This document shows positions 36,257 to 46,712 of a stretch of 64,000 nucleotides of DNA, piece after piece. Source of the DNA: Streptomyces sp. NBC_00683 (GTDB taxonomy: Bacteria > Actinomycetota > Actinomycetes > Streptomycetales > Streptomycetaceae); assembly GCF_036226745.1 (NCBI RefSeq), contig NZ_CP109013.1, positions 2,232,001 to 2,296,000 of the forward strand. The letters run 5' to 3'. Each line of letters opens with the position of its first letter. Within the stretch, counting starts at the first letter, position 1. Both the position numbers and the translations under genes were made by a program. Below the pieces are notes generated by a model that did not search any database, had not been told where the DNA came from, and saw only the letters and a program-made list of their open reading frames with translations.

Positions 36257-37205
36257 CCGGCCGGTGTGACGAGGCGGCGACCGTGACGCCGCCCCGTTCG
36301 GACCGCCGGACACGACGGCCGCCCCGCCCCGCACCGCTGGTCGGCGCAGGCCGCCGCAGCCCGAGGACGACACCCGCGGCGACGATCAGGGCGCCGGCCA
36401 CGTCTGCGGGGCCCACCTCGCCGAGCCCGAGTGCGACGGTGGTGAGCAGTGCGCCCACCGGGACGAGTCCGGCGAACAGTCCGGCACGCTCGGCGCCCAG
36501 CCGGCGCAGCGCGTCGTACCAGAGGAAGAAGGCGGTGGCTGTGACGAGTGCGCCGAGGTAGCCGAAAGCGGCCGCTTCGGTGGGGGTGGGCAGGCGCAGG
36601 GAGCTCGCGCCGTCCAGGGCGAGGCTCGCGGCCAGCAGCATGGGCACGGACAGCGCCGCGGGATAGGCGGCGACCCTCATGGGGCCGAGCTTGGGCAGCA
36701 GAGGTAGAGCGAGCAGCGAGAAGGCGACTTCGCCGATGAGCGCTCCCAGCGACAGCAGCACACCGTGCAGGCTGCCGCCACCGAGCCCGGCGGCGACGGC
36801 AGCGCCCAGGGTCACGACAGCCGCGGCGCCGACGATGCGGGCGTCGGGTCTGCGGCGTTGCGACAAAGGCCCGGCGAGGGCGAGTACGACGGGGATCGCT
36901 CCGACCACGGTGCCGATCATGGCGGGGCTCGCGTGCCGGGTGGCTTCGACCAGGAAGATGTTGAAGCCGGCCAGGCCGGTGGCGGCCAGCGCCGCCAGGA
37001 GCAGGAAGTCACGGGGCGTCAGGCCGGCGCGGGGTAAGCGCTGGTGGCGTACGACGGCGAGGAGGATCGCCGAGGCAAGTGCGTAGCGCAACGCCTGGCC
37101 ACTGAGGACGGGGTAGTCGGCGATCGTCGCGGAGACTGCCGTCGAGGTGCCGACGAGCAGCATCGCGGCGGCGGCACCCGCGGCCGGGACGGTGGGGGAA
37201 CTCAT
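36171..37205 (-). CDS. EamA/DMT-family drug/metabolite exporter
   Basis: A 344-residue inner-membrane protein with ten hydrophobic helices in two EamA repeats (GQALRYALASAILLAVV and LGYLGALVTATAFFLWYDALRR regions). The DMT family exports amino acids or small metabolites. After the tenth helix (about residue 282) there is an unusual basic, serine-rich tail of some 60 residues. That tail arises because the frame runs through the end of the convergent TrmB/LuxR gene. The ATG overlaps the stop of the SDR gene upstream (ATGA), so the two are co-translated. Confidence 0.87.
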   Translation of the reverse strand: MSSPTVPAAGAAAAMLLVGTSTAVSATIADYPVLSGQALRYALASAILLAVVRHQRLPRAGLTPRDFLLLAALAATGLAGFNIFLVEATRHASPAMIGTVVGAIPVVLALAGPLSQRRRPDARIVGAAAVVTLGAAVAAGLGGGSLHGVLLSLGALIGEVAFSLLALPLLPKLGPMRVAAYPAALSVPMLLAASLALDGASSLRLPTPTEAAAFGYLGALVTATAFFLWYDALRRLGAERAGLFAGLVPVGALLTTVALGLGEVGPADVAGALIVAAGVVLGLRRPAPTSGAGRGGRRVRRSERGGVTVAASSHRPVRQAAIPCVQLGCPPGSGSRPSGPPSAG

Positions 37206-38020
37206 GCCGCGTACTCCTTCGGCTGCGTGGCCGCGCCCGAGGGGGTGAGGACCTTGCGGGTGACGCGCTCGGCGATGGCGGCGACCAGGGTGCGCGGCCG
37301 GCGCGGCAGCAGATGCGCGGCCAGGGCGTTGCCGAGGCCGGGGGTGATGTAGCCGCGGTCGCGGTCGAGTGCGCGCAGAGCCGCACGGACGACCGGCTCC
37401 GGCGTGGTCATCGAGCCGTTGACGGCCGCCTTGCGGGTGCCGATGGCGTCGAAGAAGGGGGTGTCGACCGGGCCGGGGCACAGCGTGAGCACGCGAATGC
37501 CACGGCCGCGGTACTCCTGGCGCAGGGCGAGCCCGAAGTTCAGGACGAAGCCCTTGGCCGCGCTGTAGACGGCGAAGTACGGGGAGGGCTGGAAGCCCGC
37601 GGTGGAAGCGACGTTCACGACCGCGCCCGTGCCGCGCTCCAGCATGTCCGGGAGCAGGGCGTGGGTGAGGTCGACGAGCGCGACGACGTTGACCATCAGC
37701 TGATCGTGGTCACGGTCCGCGGCAATGTCCTCGAAGCGACCGCACGTGCCGAACCCGGCGTTGTTGACCAGCAGGTCGACGCTCAGGCCACGGGCGGCGA
37801 GCCGGCCGGCGATCCGACGGGCCGCGTCGGGCTCGGCGAGGTCCTGGACCAGGACATGGGCGCGGATGCCGTGCTCCGCGGTCAGGCGCTCGGCGAGGGC
37901 GGTGAGCCTGTCCTCGGAACGCGCCACCAGGATCAGGTCGTGCCCGCGGGCGGCGAGCTGCGTGGCGAACTCCGCTCCGAGTCCGGACGAGGCACCTGTG
38001 ACGAGCGCTGCGCTGTGCAT
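37202..38020 (-). CDS. Short-chain dehydrogenase/reductase (SDR)
   Basis: A 272-residue classical SDR: NAD(P)-binding TGASSGLG (8-15), NNAG about 90-93, active-site Ser in NVASTAG and Tyr-Lys in YSAAK about 155-159. Arg at the end of strand two (LVARSEDR) suggests NADP(H) preference. The ATG at 38020 has AAGGAG. It overlaps the DMT exporter gene and is divergent from a TetR gene, so an inducible export/metabolism pair is likely. Confidence 0.92.
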   Translation of the reverse strand: MHSAALVTGASSGLGAEFATQLAARGHDLILVARSEDRLTALAERLTAEHGIRAHVLVQDLAEPDAARRIAGRLAARGLSVDLLVNNAGFGTCGRFEDIAADRDHDQLMVNVVALVDLTHALLPDMLERGTGAVVNVASTAGFQPSPYFAVYSAAKGFVLNFGLALRQEYRGRGIRVLTLCPGPVDTPFFDAIGTRKAAVNGSMTTPEPVVRAALRALDRDRGYITPGLGNALAAHLLPRRPRTLVAAIAERVTRKVLTPSGAATQPKEYAA

Positions 38021-38161
38021 GGGAAGACTCCTTCACTCGACGAACAACTGAGACAGGAGCGTACTCACTTTCTAGATAACTGCAACAACGCTGATGCAAT
38101 TGATCTGAAGATGGCGCACCGGTGTATCGTTTCGTGGAGCAATAGATGAGTGGGAGGCGTC

Positions 38162-38743
38162 ATGGGCGAGACAGCGGCACGGCCGTTGCGGGCGGACGCG
38201 GAGCGCAGCGTGCGCGCGATCCTGGAGGCGGCCGAACGCGTGCTCTCCACGGATCCCGGCGCGTCGATGGAGCAGATCGCGACCGCGGCGGGGGTGGCCA
38301 GGACGACGATCCACCGGCGTTTCGCCCATAGGCAGGCGCTGATCGAGGCCCTGGCCTCGTCCGCCGCCCGCCAGCTCGCCCAAGCCGTGGAGGACGGACG
38401 GCCGGACACCGCCCCTCCGCTGGTGGCACTGCACCGGATCACGGCCAATGTCCTGGAGGTGAAGAGCGCCTGGACGTTCGCCCTGGAGCTTCCGGCTGAT
38501 CCCGACAGCGAAGCGGCCGCCCTCCACCAGGACATCGGCCGGCGTTGCATCACCGTGCTGGAACGCGCCCGGGCGGACAAGCTCATCGACGAGGCAGCCG
38601 ACCTCCACTGGGTACGCCGCGTCTACTACGCACTGCTCGGGGAGTCCCTGCACGGGAGCCCGGACGACACCGACGTCGACACCGACACCCTCGCCGCCCG
38701 CATCATCGACACCTTGCTGCACGGCGCCGGACCGCGCGCCTGA
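38162..38743 (+). CDS. TetR-family transcriptional regulator
   Basis: A 193-residue regulator with an HTH at about residues 14-60 (SMEQIATAAGVARTTIHRRF) and an alpha-helical ligand domain. The ATG at 38162 sits behind GGGAGG. It is divergent from the SDR/DMT operon over 141 bases of relatively A/T-rich DNA that contains TTGCATCAGCGTTGTTGCAG (minus strand), two TTGCA repeats that may belong to a binding site. Likely repressor of the SDR/DMT pair. Confidence 0.88.
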   Translation: MGETAARPLRADAERSVRAILEAAERVLSTDPGASMEQIATAAGVARTTIHRRFAHRQALIEALASSAARQLAQAVEDGRPDTAPPLVALHRITANVLEVKSAWTFALELPADPDSEAAALHQDIGRRCITVLERARADKLIDEAADLHWVRRVYYALLGESLHGSPDDTDVDTDTLAARIIDTLLHGAGPRA

Positions 38744-38815
38744 CTACGCCGTCGCCGCACCCGGTGCACGAGGTCCTACCGGGAGCCGGACGCCGGTTCG
38801 GGCGGCTGGGGCCGG

Positions 38816-40956
<2,141 letters not shown>

Positions 40957-41022
40957 CCTGCGCCGTACGCGCCCGACTTCTTCCATGACGGCCGAACCCC
41001 CTTCCACCAGGAGCACCACCCC

Positions 41023-42057
41023 ATGCGCGCAGCAGTGATGTACGGAGCCGGCGACGTCCGGATCGAGGACCGGCCTGACCCGAAGATTCATCAGCCCACC
41101 GATGCCGTGGTGCGCACCGTCCTGTCGTGCGTGTGCGGCAGCGATCTGTGGCCCTACAAGTCCATGCCCGCGACGGACACCGGCCGCCCGATGGGCCACG
41201 AGTTCCTCGGCGTCGTCGAGGAGACGGGTTCCGACGTCACCGGGATCAAGGCCGGTGACCTGGTCGTCACCCCGTTCACCTACTGCGACAACACATGCGA
41301 CTACTGCGCCAGGGGGCTGCACTCCTCGTGCCGGCACGGTGGCCGGTACGGCATCGACGGCGTCGACGGGGGCCAGGGCCAGGCCGTCCGCGTCCCGTAC
41401 GCCGACGGCACCCTCGTCAAACTCCCGGTCGGCGAGGACTCACCGCTGCTGCACTCCCTGCTCGCCCTGTCCGACGTCATGGGCACGGGACACCACGGCG
41501 CCGTCACCGCAGGCGTGTCCGACGGCGACTCCGTCCTCGTGATCGGGGACGGCGCGGTCGGCCTGTGCGCGGTGATCGCCGCCAGGCGCCTGGGCGCGGA
41601 GCGGATCATCCTCATGGGCCGGCACACCGACCGCACCGACCTGGGCCGTGACTTCGGGGCGACCGACGTCGTCGCCGAGCGCGGCGAGGAAGGCGTCGCC
41701 CGTGTGCGCGACCTGACCGCGGGGAACGGCGTCGGCAGGGTCATCGAGGCCGTCGGCGCCCGGCAGGGCCTGGACACCGCCTTGGCCGCCGTCACCGACG
41801 GCGGCACGATCAGCCGTCTGGGCATGCCGCAGTACGAGGAAGGCCCCGTCGGGGCCGCCATGATCATGCGGAACATCACCCTCACCGGCGGCGTCTCCCC
41901 GGCCCGTGCCTACATCGAGCACCTGATGCCTGACGTGCTCGACGGCAGCATCCAGCCGGGCCGCGTCTTCGACCGGACCGTATCGCTGGACCAAGTACCC
42001 GCCGCTTACCAGGACATGGCCGACCGCCGCGTCCTCAAGGCCCTCATCGCCTTCTGA
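41023..42057 (+). CDS. Zinc-dependent alcohol dehydrogenase (MDR family)
   Basis: A 344-residue medium-chain dehydrogenase. The catalytic zinc Cys lies in SCVCGSDLW (about 37), followed by GHEFLG. The structural zinc cysteines lie in CDNTCDYCARGLHSSC (about 89-104). The Rossmann motif GDGAVG is near residue 175. Such enzymes oxidise alcohols or reduce aldehydes. AGGAG precedes the ATG, and it is 66 bases downstream of the aldo/keto reductase gene, probably in one operon. Confidence 0.92.
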   Translation: MRAAVMYGAGDVRIEDRPDPKIHQPTDAVVRTVLSCVCGSDLWPYKSMPATDTGRPMGHEFLGVVEETGSDVTGIKAGDLVVTPFTYCDNTCDYCARGLHSSCRHGGRYGIDGVDGGQGQAVRVPYADGTLVKLPVGEDSPLLHSLLALSDVMGTGHHGAVTAGVSDGDSVLVIGDGAVGLCAVIAARRLGAERIILMGRHTDRTDLGRDFGATDVVAERGEEGVARVRDLTAGNGVGRVIEAVGARQGLDTALAAVTDGGTISRLGMPQYEEGPVGAAMIMRNITLTGGVSPARAYIEHLMPDVLDGSIQPGRVFDRTVSLDQVPAAYQDMADRRVLKALIAF

Positions 42058-42117
42058 CCCGTCACAACTCCCGGGGCCGACAGGCCTCACACACCGCACC
42101 ACACGTAGGAGACCCCC

Positions 42118-42969
42118 GTGCAGACCGTCACCCTGAACACCGGCGCAGAGATGCCGATCCTCGGCTTCGGCGTCTTCCAGATCCCGCCGGAGGACACCGA
42201 GCGGACCGTCACCGACGCCCTCGCCGCCGGCTACCGGCTGCTGGACACCGCCGCCGCGTACGGCAACGAGGAAGCCGTCGGCCGCGCGATCAAGAGCAGC
42301 GGCATCCCGCGCGAGGACCTGTTCGTCACCACCAAGCTGTGGATCCAGGACGCGCCCGCGCAGGACAACGCAGAGCGCGCCTTCGAGACGTCGCTGCGCA
42401 AGCTCGGCCTCGACCACCTCGACCTGTACCTGATGCACCAGCCCTTCGGCGACGTGTACGGGCAGTGGCGGGCCATGGAGAAGCTGCACCACGCGGGCCG
42501 TGCGAAGGCGATCGGCGTCGCCAACTTCTACCCCGACCGCCTCGTCGACCTCCTCAGCAACAACGACGTGACGCCCGCGGTCAACCAGATCGAGACCCAC
42601 CCGTTCTTCCAGCGCACCGCCGACCAGGACGTCATGCGCGAGCACGGCGTGCAGATCCAGTCCTGGGGCGGATTCGCCGAAGGCAGGAACGACCTCTTCA
42701 CGAACCCGGTCCTCAGCGACATCGGCAAGGCGCACGACAAGTCCGTCGCCCAGGTCGTGCTCCGCTGGCTGATCCAGCGCGACATCGTCACCATCCCCAA
42801 GTCCGTTCGCGCGGACCGCATGGCCGAGAACTTCGACGTCTTCGACTTCGAGCTCACCGACGACCAGATGGCCGCCGTCGCCGGCCTGGACACCGGCAGT
42901 TCCCTGTTCTTCGACCACCGGGACCCGGCGGTCGCCGGATCGCTCGGCAAGCGGCGACTGACCGACTGA
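42118..42969 (+). CDS. Aldo/keto reductase, 2,5-diketo-D-gluconate reductase-like
   Basis: A 283-residue AKR5-like enzyme. The conserved [19 protein letters not shown] carries Asp and Tyr (about 41-59), with catalytic Lys in VTTKLW and His in [10 protein letters not shown]. The C-terminal [13 protein letters not shown] is the NADPH loop. It starts with GTG behind GGAG. Third in the redox gene group. Confidence 0.92.
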   Translation: MQTVTLNTGAEMPILGFGVFQIPPEDTERTVTDALAAGYRLLDTAAAYGNEEAVGRAIKSSGIPREDLFVTTKLWIQDAPAQDNAERAFETSLRKLGLDHLDLYLMHQPFGDVYGQWRAMEKLHHAGRAKAIGVANFYPDRLVDLLSNNDVTPAVNQIETHPFFQRTADQDVMREHGVQIQSWGGFAEGRNDLFTNPVLSDIGKAHDKSVAQVVLRWLIQRDIVTIPKSVRADRMAENFDVFDFELTDDQMAAVAGLDTGSSLFFDHRDPAVAGSLGKRRLTD

Positions 42970-43077
42970 CCGCAAACCGCCAAAGGCGGCCGGGGCCTCC
43001 GTCCGAGACGGCGGCCCCGGCCATCCGCCCCCGCTCCGCCACCGTCGGCGGCTCGTCCCACGGCCCCAGGGGTTCCC

Positions 43078-43860
43078 ATGTCCCAGAAGCAGAAGATCAC
43101 CGACATACGAACAGGCCCGTCAGCCGGGACAGGACGCCGTGCGCTGCTTCGCGGCGCACTTCTGGCAGGAGTGACCGTCATGACCGGAGCCCAGATCAGC
43201 GGCTGTTCCTCATCACCGGGCGGCGGGAGCGCACCGGCGGCCACGAGGACCACCGGGCGGCCTGCCCCGTCCGTCACGCCGGGACAGCGGGTGCTGCTGG
43301 CCTACTTCTCGCGGCCGGGCGAGAACTACTACTACGGCGGGCGCACCAACCTCAGGACGGGCAACACCGAGGTCCTCGCCCGAATGATCAGCGAGCGCAT
43401 CGCGTGCGACGTGCACCGCATCAAGGCCGTCGCCCCCTACCCCGTCGACTACGAGGAGACCGTCGCGCGCAACGTCCGCGAGCAGGAGGGCGACGCCCGC
43501 CCCGCGATCGCCGAACTCCCGGACTCGATCGACGAGTACGGCACGGTGCTGCTGGCGAGTCCCATCTGGAACGTTCGCGCCCCCATGATCATGTCGACGT
43601 TCACCGACGCGTTCGACTTCAGCGGGAAGACCGTTCTCCCTGTCACGACGTACGCCATGAGCGGTCTCGGCACGACGGAGCGCGACTACGCGGACTCCTG
43701 CCCCGGGGCGACCATCGGCGAAGGACTCGCCGTGCGCGGCGAGGAGGTCCGCAAGGCCGGCGCCGACGTCGAGTCCTGGCTGCGGCGCGTGCGCCTGCCC
43801 CTGCAGCAGGGCCGACCCGCATCGAACGATCGCGGGCCGGCCCTGCGGCAGCGGCGGTGA
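43078..43860 (+). CDS. Exported flavodoxin-like protein (Tat signal, lipobox-like)
   Basis: A 260-residue protein. A twin-arginine-like GRRALLRGALLAG start and an ISGC lipobox (Cys about 43) indicate export and possible lipid anchoring. The flavodoxin domain starts VLLAYFSRPGENYY and has the later LASPIWNVRAPM and YAMSGLGTTERD segments seen in flavodoxin_4 proteins. It would be a surface FMN redox protein, unusual because flavodoxins are normally cytoplasmic. The last base of the stop codon abuts the convergent CMD-like gene with no gap. Confidence 0.83.
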   Translation: MSQKQKITDIRTGPSAGTGRRALLRGALLAGVTVMTGAQISGCSSSPGGGSAPAATRTTGRPAPSVTPGQRVLLAYFSRPGENYYYGGRTNLRTGNTEVLARMISERIACDVHRIKAVAPYPVDYEETVARNVREQEGDARPAIAELPDSIDEYGTVLLASPIWNVRAPMIMSTFTDAFDFSGKTVLPVTTYAMSGLGTTERDYADSCPGATIGEGLAVRGEEVRKAGADVESWLRRVRLPLQQGRPASNDRGPALRQRR

Positions 43861-44346
43861 TCAGCCGGCGACGGCGGCGAGATCGCCGGGCTCGTAGGCG
43901 CCGCCCTGATTGTTGAGCATGACGCCGAGCCGATTGGTCGCATTGATCATGGCGATCAACGCGACCAGCGCGACGGTCCGGTCCTCGTCGTAGTGCTTGC
44001 GGACCCGGGCCCAGGTCTCGTCGGAAACGCCTTCGTAGCCGTCGATGATGCGGGTGCCCTCCTCCGTGAGGGCCAGCGCGGCCCGCTCGGCCTCGGTGAA
44101 CACGGTGGAGTGACGCCAGGTGGCGACCAGGTTCAGCCGGGCCGCGGTCTCACCTGCGGCTGCGGCGTCCTTGCTGTGGATGTCGACGCAGAAACCGCAG
44201 CCGTTGATCTGGCTGGCGCGCAGTTGCACCAGCTCCTGGGTGGACCTGGGCAGCGGCGACTCGTGGATCACCTGGCTCACGGCGAAGATCCGCTTGCCGA
44301 TCCTGGCACCGGTCTCGTTCTCGAACAGGTTCATACGGGGTTCCAT
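43861..44346 (-). CDS. Carboxymuconolactone decarboxylase / AhpD-like protein
   Basis: A 161-residue member of the CMD/alkylhydroperoxidase-D family with the redox pair and proton-relay residues in NGCGFCVDIHSKDA (about 56-69). It is the usual companion of ECF41 sigma factors; the sigma gene is divergent and the promoter of this gene matches the sigma gene's own promoter pattern. ATG at 44346. Probable role: peroxide- or organic-stress reduction. Confidence 0.88.
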   Translation of the reverse strand: MEPRMNLFENETGARIGKRIFAVSQVIHESPLPRSTQELVQLRASQINGCGFCVDIHSKDAAAAGETAARLNLVATWRHSTVFTEAERAALALTEEGTRIIDGYEGVSDETWARVRKHYDEDRTVALVALIAMINATNRLGVMLNNQGGAYEPGDLAAVAG

Positions 44347-44413
44347 CACAACGTCCTCGCTCGTGGAATCGTGTGCCGCCCGGACCAGCCGCGCGGCGTC
44401 CTGATGCCCATGA

Positions 44414-44440
44414 GTCGCCGGCCGGCCCGGTGCTGTGACA
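44414..44440 (-). promoter_or_regulatory. ECF41-type promoter of the CMD gene
   Basis: On the minus strand TGTCACA (44440-44434) is followed after exactly 16 bases by CGAC (44417-44414), 67 bases before the ATG. The sigma gene on the plus strand has the same arrangement. The -35 motif is that reported for ECF41 sigma factors. Confidence 0.72.
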
Positions 44441-44474
44441 GCACAGCGATGTGACGCAGGCCACCACGCTCCTG

Positions 44475-44501
44475 TGTCACAAGGACGTGAGGAACGGCGA
44501 C
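44475..44501 (+). promoter_or_regulatory. ECF41-type promoter of the sigma factor gene
   Basis: TGTCACA (44475-44481), 16-base spacer, then CGAC (44498-44501), 42 bases upstream of the sigma factor ATG. Same spacing and words as the divergent CMD promoter, indicating autoregulation. Confidence 0.72.
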
Positions 44502-44543
44502 TTGTGCGTGAGAGGGACACGACGCGACAGGCGGGAGCCGACG

Positions 44544-45485
44544 ATGGACGAGCGCACCGTGCCGGCGACCGGCGTGAGCGGGCACAGTCCTCGCGCCGGG
44601 GGTACGGACTCAGGCACCGAGGCCTTCGTCGCCCATCGCAACCTGCTGTTCACCGTTGCCTACGAGATGCTCGGTTCCGCGGCCGACGCCGAGGACGTCC
44701 TTCAGGAGACCTGGCTGCGCTGGGCGGGCATCGACCACGACACGGTCCGGGACCCTCGCGCCTTCCTGGTCCGCATCACCACGCGCCAGGCACTGACCCG
44801 GCTGCGCGTGCTGCGCCGGCGCAAGGAGTCCTACGTCGGCCCCTGGCTGCCCGAACCCCTGCTGACAGCTCCCGATGTCGCCGACGACATCGAGCTGGCC
44901 GACAGCGTCTCCATGGCGATGCTGCTCGTGCTGGAGACGCTCGCGCCGACCGAGCGGGCCGTCTTCGTGCTGCGCGACGTCTTCGATCTCGGGTACGACG
45001 AGATCGCGCAGGCCATCGACAAGACACCCGTCGCGGTCCGGCAGATCGCCCACCGCGCACGGGCCCACGTCGCGGCGCGCCGGCCCCGCGCCGTCGTGTC
45101 CCCGGCCGAGACCCGCGACGCGCTCACCGCGTTCCAGCAGGCGCTCGAAACGGGCGATCTGCGGCGCCTGCTCGACATGATCGCGCCCGATGTCGTCCTG
45201 CTGACCGACGGCGGCGGAATCGTGCCCGCCGCGCTGGAACCTGTCGTGGGCGCCGACGAGGTGGCCAGGGTTCTGGGCCGGATCGGCCTCGGGCCGGAAG
45301 ACAGTCGCAGGGAGCTGCGACCGACGCAGGTCAACGGCCACCCGGCCTTGCTTCTCTGCCTCGGCGACGAGATCGACAGCGTCCTGGCGGTACGCATCGA
45401 GGACGGCCGGATCATCAGCCTCTACGCGGTCCGCAACCCCGAGAAGCTGTCACGCATCAAGCGGGAAACCGCGGTGGGCCGCTGA
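44544..45485 (+). CDS. ECF41-family RNA polymerase sigma factor (SigJ-like)
   Basis: A 313-residue sigma factor. Region 2 lies at about residues 27-95 (AYEMLGSAADAEDVLQETWLRW) and region 4 at about 130-190 (LAPTERAVFVLRDVF). A C-terminal SnoaL/NTF2-like extension has the ECF41 hallmarks DGGG (about 219-222) and NPEKL (about 303-307). In ECF41 proteins this extension replaces a separate anti-sigma factor and tunes activity. ATG with GGGAG upstream. Divergent from the CMD-like gene, with the matching promoter pair described above. Confidence 0.93.
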   Translation: MDERTVPATGVSGHSPRAGGTDSGTEAFVAHRNLLFTVAYEMLGSAADAEDVLQETWLRWAGIDHDTVRDPRAFLVRITTRQALTRLRVLRRRKESYVGPWLPEPLLTAPDVADDIELADSVSMAMLLVLETLAPTERAVFVLRDVFDLGYDEIAQAIDKTPVAVRQIAHRARAHVAARRPRAVVSPAETRDALTAFQQALETGDLRRLLDMIAPDVVLLTDGGGIVPAALEPVVGADEVARVLGRIGLGPEDSRRELRPTQVNGHPALLLCLGDEIDSVLAVRIEDGRIISLYAVRNPEKLSRIKRETAVGR

Positions 45486-45832
45486 GGCCTGGCCGTCGGC
45501 CGGTTGCCCGGCGACCGCGCCGGACCGGTCGAACGCGCCGTGCGGGATCGCCTCGGCGGGCGCGTGGATACGCGCCCGCCGGGGACTACTGAGGGCACCC
45601 CGCGCCCGCCCTCGTCCGACGAACCTGGCGACGGCTGACGCCCGCACGCTTCGGCAGCGTTCCACGCCAACGGGGTTGCCTGGAACGCCTTCTTGCCCTT
45701 CGGCCGTGTTGAGCACCGCCTGCACGGAACCGGATCAGCGGTCCGGTGGTCGCCGGCAGGTCACGGCATCGGTAGGCGGTGGTATTTTCTGCCGCCGATC
45801 GACATTGCCCACGACACCTCAGGGGAGCCCCG
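45486..45832. other. Gene-free stretch with a terminator
   Basis: 347 bases without a credible gene. It contains the sigma factor terminator at 45554-45581 and, directly before the next gene, AGGGGAG as ribosome binding site. I see nothing else. Confidence 0.5.
45554..45581 (+). terminator. Terminator of the sigma factor gene
   Basis: Perfect 12-bp stem (45554-45565 / 45570-45581) with a 4-base loop, 69 bases after the stop codon. Confidence 0.85.
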
Positions 45833-46225
45833 ATGACCACTCCGCCGCCGCCCGGCCAGAACCCGTACAGACAACCCGCCGCGCCGGTCCCCGCCCGCGG
45901 TTCGAGCGTCAAACGCGTCCTCAGGGGAGTCGTCACCGTCGTCGTGGCCGGTGTCGTCGTGTACGGCGGCTACACGACCTGGTTCGGGGGCGCGGCGACC
46001 GCCGACGCGGGTGACTGCCTGCACGCCGGCAACGCGTCGGCCACCGCGGTGATATCCGTCGGCGATCCCGAGTTCGAGATCGTGGACTGCGGCAGCTCCG
46101 AAGCCCAGTTCAAGGTCGCCGGCCGCACCTCCGGCACGGACGGAACCTGCGACAGCCAGTACCAGCGCTACACCCAGGGCGGCGCGGGCCGGGACTTCAC
46201 CCTCTGCCTCGAACGCCTCAAGTGA
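45833..46225 (+). CDS. Small membrane-anchored LppU/SCO3897-like protein
   Basis: A 130-residue protein: Pro-rich N terminus (TTPPPPGQNPYRQPA), one membrane helix (about 30-50), then an extracytoplasmic Cys-containing domain with four cysteines in DCL, DCG, TCD and LCL motifs, able to form two disulfides. This fits the LppU/SCO3897 family of unknown function. The ATG at 45833 follows AGGGGAGCC. Not clearly part of an operon. Confidence 0.78.
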   Translation: MTTPPPPGQNPYRQPAAPVPARGSSVKRVLRGVVTVVVAGVVVYGGYTTWFGGAATADAGDCLHAGNASATAVISVGDPEFEIVDCGSSEAQFKVAGRTSGTDGTCDSQYQRYTQGGAGRDFTLCLERLK

Positions 46226-46247
46226 ACCCTCGCACAACGGGTTGAAT

Positions 46248-46277
46248 GTTCCCGGCGCCGCCAGTGGTGCCGGGAAC
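46248..46277. terminator. Terminator between convergent genes
   Basis: A 9-bp perfect stem (46248-46256 / 46269-46277) with a 12-base loop between the LppU-like gene and the STAS gene. Confidence 0.6.
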
Positions 46278-46357
46278 CTCCACGGCACCGCGCCGCCCGT
46301 CGTCAGGTGCCGCGAGCCGGCCAGGGGTCAGTGACGCTCCGTCAGAGCCGGAGGATG

Positions 46358-46711
46358 TCACTGCGCCGGATGCTCACCGGACCGGAGACCGTCCCGGCCG
46401 TCGACGAAGGTGAAGACCCGGTCCAGGCCGACGATGCGCAGGATCCGCGCGGTGTTGGCCGGGACAGCGGCCAGGGCGATGTCGCCGCCCTGTTCCATCA
46501 CCAGGTTGCGTGCCGCCAGCAAAGCGGTGATGCCACTGGAGTCGACGAATTGGAGGCCGGTCAGGTCCAGGACCAGCAGGTGGCCGGCGGCCAGGGTGAG
46601 GCGGTCCACGGCCTGGCGGAGTTGGGGTGCCGTCGTATGGTCGAGGTCACCGGCGATCTCCAGAACGGGACCGGTGGCTGCGTCTCGGACAGTGATCTTC
46701 AGCGGGCTCAT
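46358..46711 (-). CDS. STAS-domain anti-sigma factor antagonist (RsbV-like)
   Basis: A 117-residue STAS protein whose phosphorylatable Ser lies in FVDSSGIT (about 58-59). When dephosphorylated by a PP2C enzyme such proteins bind and neutralise an RsbW-type kinase/anti-sigma factor. It follows the PAS-PP2C phosphatase gene with a one-base gap, which is therefore its likely phosphatase. Last gene of the RsbQ-RsbP-RsbV-like operon. Confidence 0.92.
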   Translation of the reverse strand: MSPLKITVRDAATGPVLEIAGDLDHTTAPQLRQAVDRLTLAAGHLLVLDLTGLQFVDSSGITALLAARNLVMEQGGDIALAAVPANTARILRIVGLDRVFTFVDGRDGLRSGEHPAQ

Positions 46712-46712
46712 C

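Noticed and set aside
38041..38161. TTGCA direct repeats between SDR and TetR genes as an operator
   Set aside because: They are not palindromic and too short for a firm claim, so only mentioned in the gene note.
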